Assembly (NCBI GenBank): GCA_020650975.1
Contig: JAIPMN010000196.1
Coordinates: forward strand, 1 to 31,513
Length of the DNA stretch: 31,513 nucleotides
Source of the DNA: Apostichopus californicus
Taxonomy: Eukaryota > Echinodermata > Holothuroidea > Aspidochirotida > Stichopodidae
Reading direction: 5' to 3'
Positions 30,466-31,513 of the stretch are shown here, one piece after another. The position numbers and the translations under genes are program-made. The notes beneath the pieces were generated by a model. It saw only the letters and a program-made list of their open reading frames with translations, did no database searches and was not told the origin of the DNA. Within the stretch, counting starts at the first letter, position 1. Each line of letters begins with the position of its first letter.

Positions 30466-31513
30466 GTATATCAAAAATACCATGATACTAGTGATGGGAA
30501 CGGGGGGGGGGGGGAATTGGGTGGGACCAACTGAAAAAGATCTTTAAATCACTAACAGTGTTCTCCATTTCATGTTATGCTCTTATTGGAAGTAATGAAA
30601 TGATACAACATAGTCTTCCTATGAAGGAAGAACTGTATTTTGTGTATTTGACTAGTATAACAATTAAATTAAATAGCTGAGAACACATGTTGTGTATATA
30701 TGATCCCTAACCTGTGTTTCTTGCAATATTACTAGATTAACTGCAGCTTAGCAAGTTAAAATGTACACTATCATAAACTTGTTCAAAAATGCACCAATTC
30801 CAGCTATTATCCAAGTTGAATGTTTGGTGGTCAGCTTTATTATGAAGTCCAGACTTCCCAGTACTACAGTCTGTGAGATAAGTAACTAACTGTCCTATAC
30901 ATCATGTGCAGAAAATAAAAGTCACAACTGTTTTCTATTTGCTCTATGTGTATACCATGCATCATCTCTACTGATAATTCATGTAGTTTCAAAATGCTTC
31001 CATATCGTACTCGAATTCTAATCTGGATAACTTTTATTTGAAAACGAACAACACAAAATGTGGACACAACACTCAATTTGCAATCCAATCACCAGTAATA
31101 TGTTATGATGAAGAAAGTTGAGTGCTGGCTTGGTCAATAAGCCACAAATTGACACAAGATCAGGACACAGACTTTTGGCGAAGCTTTCCAATTTCGAATA
31201 TTCGTGTGAACTGGCTTAGTTAAATCATGGAGGTAAAAAGACACAAATTCACTGCATGTGGTTTTACCTGTTATGATGTTATCACTTTGGACAATTTGAC
31301 GGTAATTTGACAGCTCGATGTCACTAGCAGGCTTGACTTTGGTTTTGTTACTAAATCTAGTCTTACCTAAGGAGCGGGCGGTGATGATTTAATGAGGCAT
31401 TAAGGAAAGTATCTCTTCCCATTATGCAGAAGCTATGGAAAATCAGTGTGTTGTCAAATGTACAATATGATAATGACAGGTCCATACATTGGGGGGGGGC
31501 TTGGGGGGGGGGC
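30466..31513 (+). other. NOS1AP: NOS1AP intron 4, 5' part
   Basis: The intron begins with donor GTATAT and runs to the right edge without another recognisable exon. A G13 run (30502-30514) lies just inside it, and two more G runs (31491-31499 and 31503-31512) form the edge of the window. Nothing else is identifiable. Confidence 0.75.
30502..30514 (+). repeat. G13 tract just downstream of the exon 4 donor
   Basis: Thirteen consecutive G, 36 bases after the 5' splice site of exon 4 on the transcribed-sense strand. G runs in this position often act as intronic splicing enhancers for weak donors, and the donor here (GTATAT) is the weakest of the four. Function is inference. Confidence 0.6.

Larger units (their letters stand above)
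1295..31513 (+). other. NOS1AP: NOS1AP locus, partial (5' part; continues past the right edge)
   Basis: Four exons over about 29 kb join into one reading frame of 332 coding bases without a stop. The deduced protein covers the N-terminus and about the first 85 residues of the PTB domain. The vertebrate protein is about 500 residues, so roughly three quarters of the coding sequence lies downstream. Coding makes up about 1% of the window. The large introns fit a neuronal adaptor gene of this family, which is also very large in mammals. No promoter can be assigned from the sequence seen. Confidence 0.9.

Overview
The window is animal genomic DNA: AT-rich, non-coding over almost its whole length, with short coding exons bordered by canonical GT/AG splice sites and separated by introns of 5 to 15 kb. 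It contains no bacterial or organellar genes and no operons. The gene is recognisable by protein similarity, from memory of the vertebrate sequence, as the 5' part of a NOS1AP (CAPON) orthologue on the + strand. The divergence from vertebrates, the many homopolymer G runs and the style of the repeats suggest a marine invertebrate, perhaps a deuterostome such as an echinoderm or hemichordate. That placement is a guess; the gene identity is not.

Layout. 1-1294 is upstream flank or a 5' UTR intron. The first coding exon (1295-1432, ATG at 1322) is followed by intron 1 (1433-16780, about 15.3 kb), exon 2 (16781-16852), intron 2 (16853-24725), exon 3 (24726-24821), intron 3 (24822-30412), exon 4 (30413-30465) and the start of intron 4, which runs off the window at a poly-G tract. 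The four exons join in frame (phases 0, 0, 0, then 2) into 110 complete codons. These cover the N-terminus and roughly the first half of the phosphotyrosine-binding (PTB) domain. The rest of the PTB domain, the carboxypeptidase E-binding region and the C-terminal nNOS PDZ ligand must lie downstream.

Introns. Intron 1 carries two tandem arrays (about 1701-2249 and 9619-10310) of one repeat family with a 143-149 bp monomer. Each monomer contains a nuclear-receptor-like direct repeat (AGGTCA, A, AGGTCA). Intron 2 holds a degenerate tRNA-Thr-like sequence (22292-22367, - strand). Intron 3 holds a 404-bp non-autonomous hAT-type element (24971-25374) with a perfect 8-bp target-site duplication. It also holds a fold-back element of about 570 bp (27284-27847) with 220-bp inverted arms, and several short tandem arrays. 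G or C homopolymers of 9 to 13 bases recur through the locus. A pair of phase-compatible open segments on the - strand of intron 1 (9151-9060 and 8763-8587) could be exons of an unidentified nested gene or pseudogene; support is weak.

No autonomous transposase, reverse transcriptase, functional RNA gene or CRISPR was found. Most longer open frames in the window are chance frames in introns or by-products of repeats.
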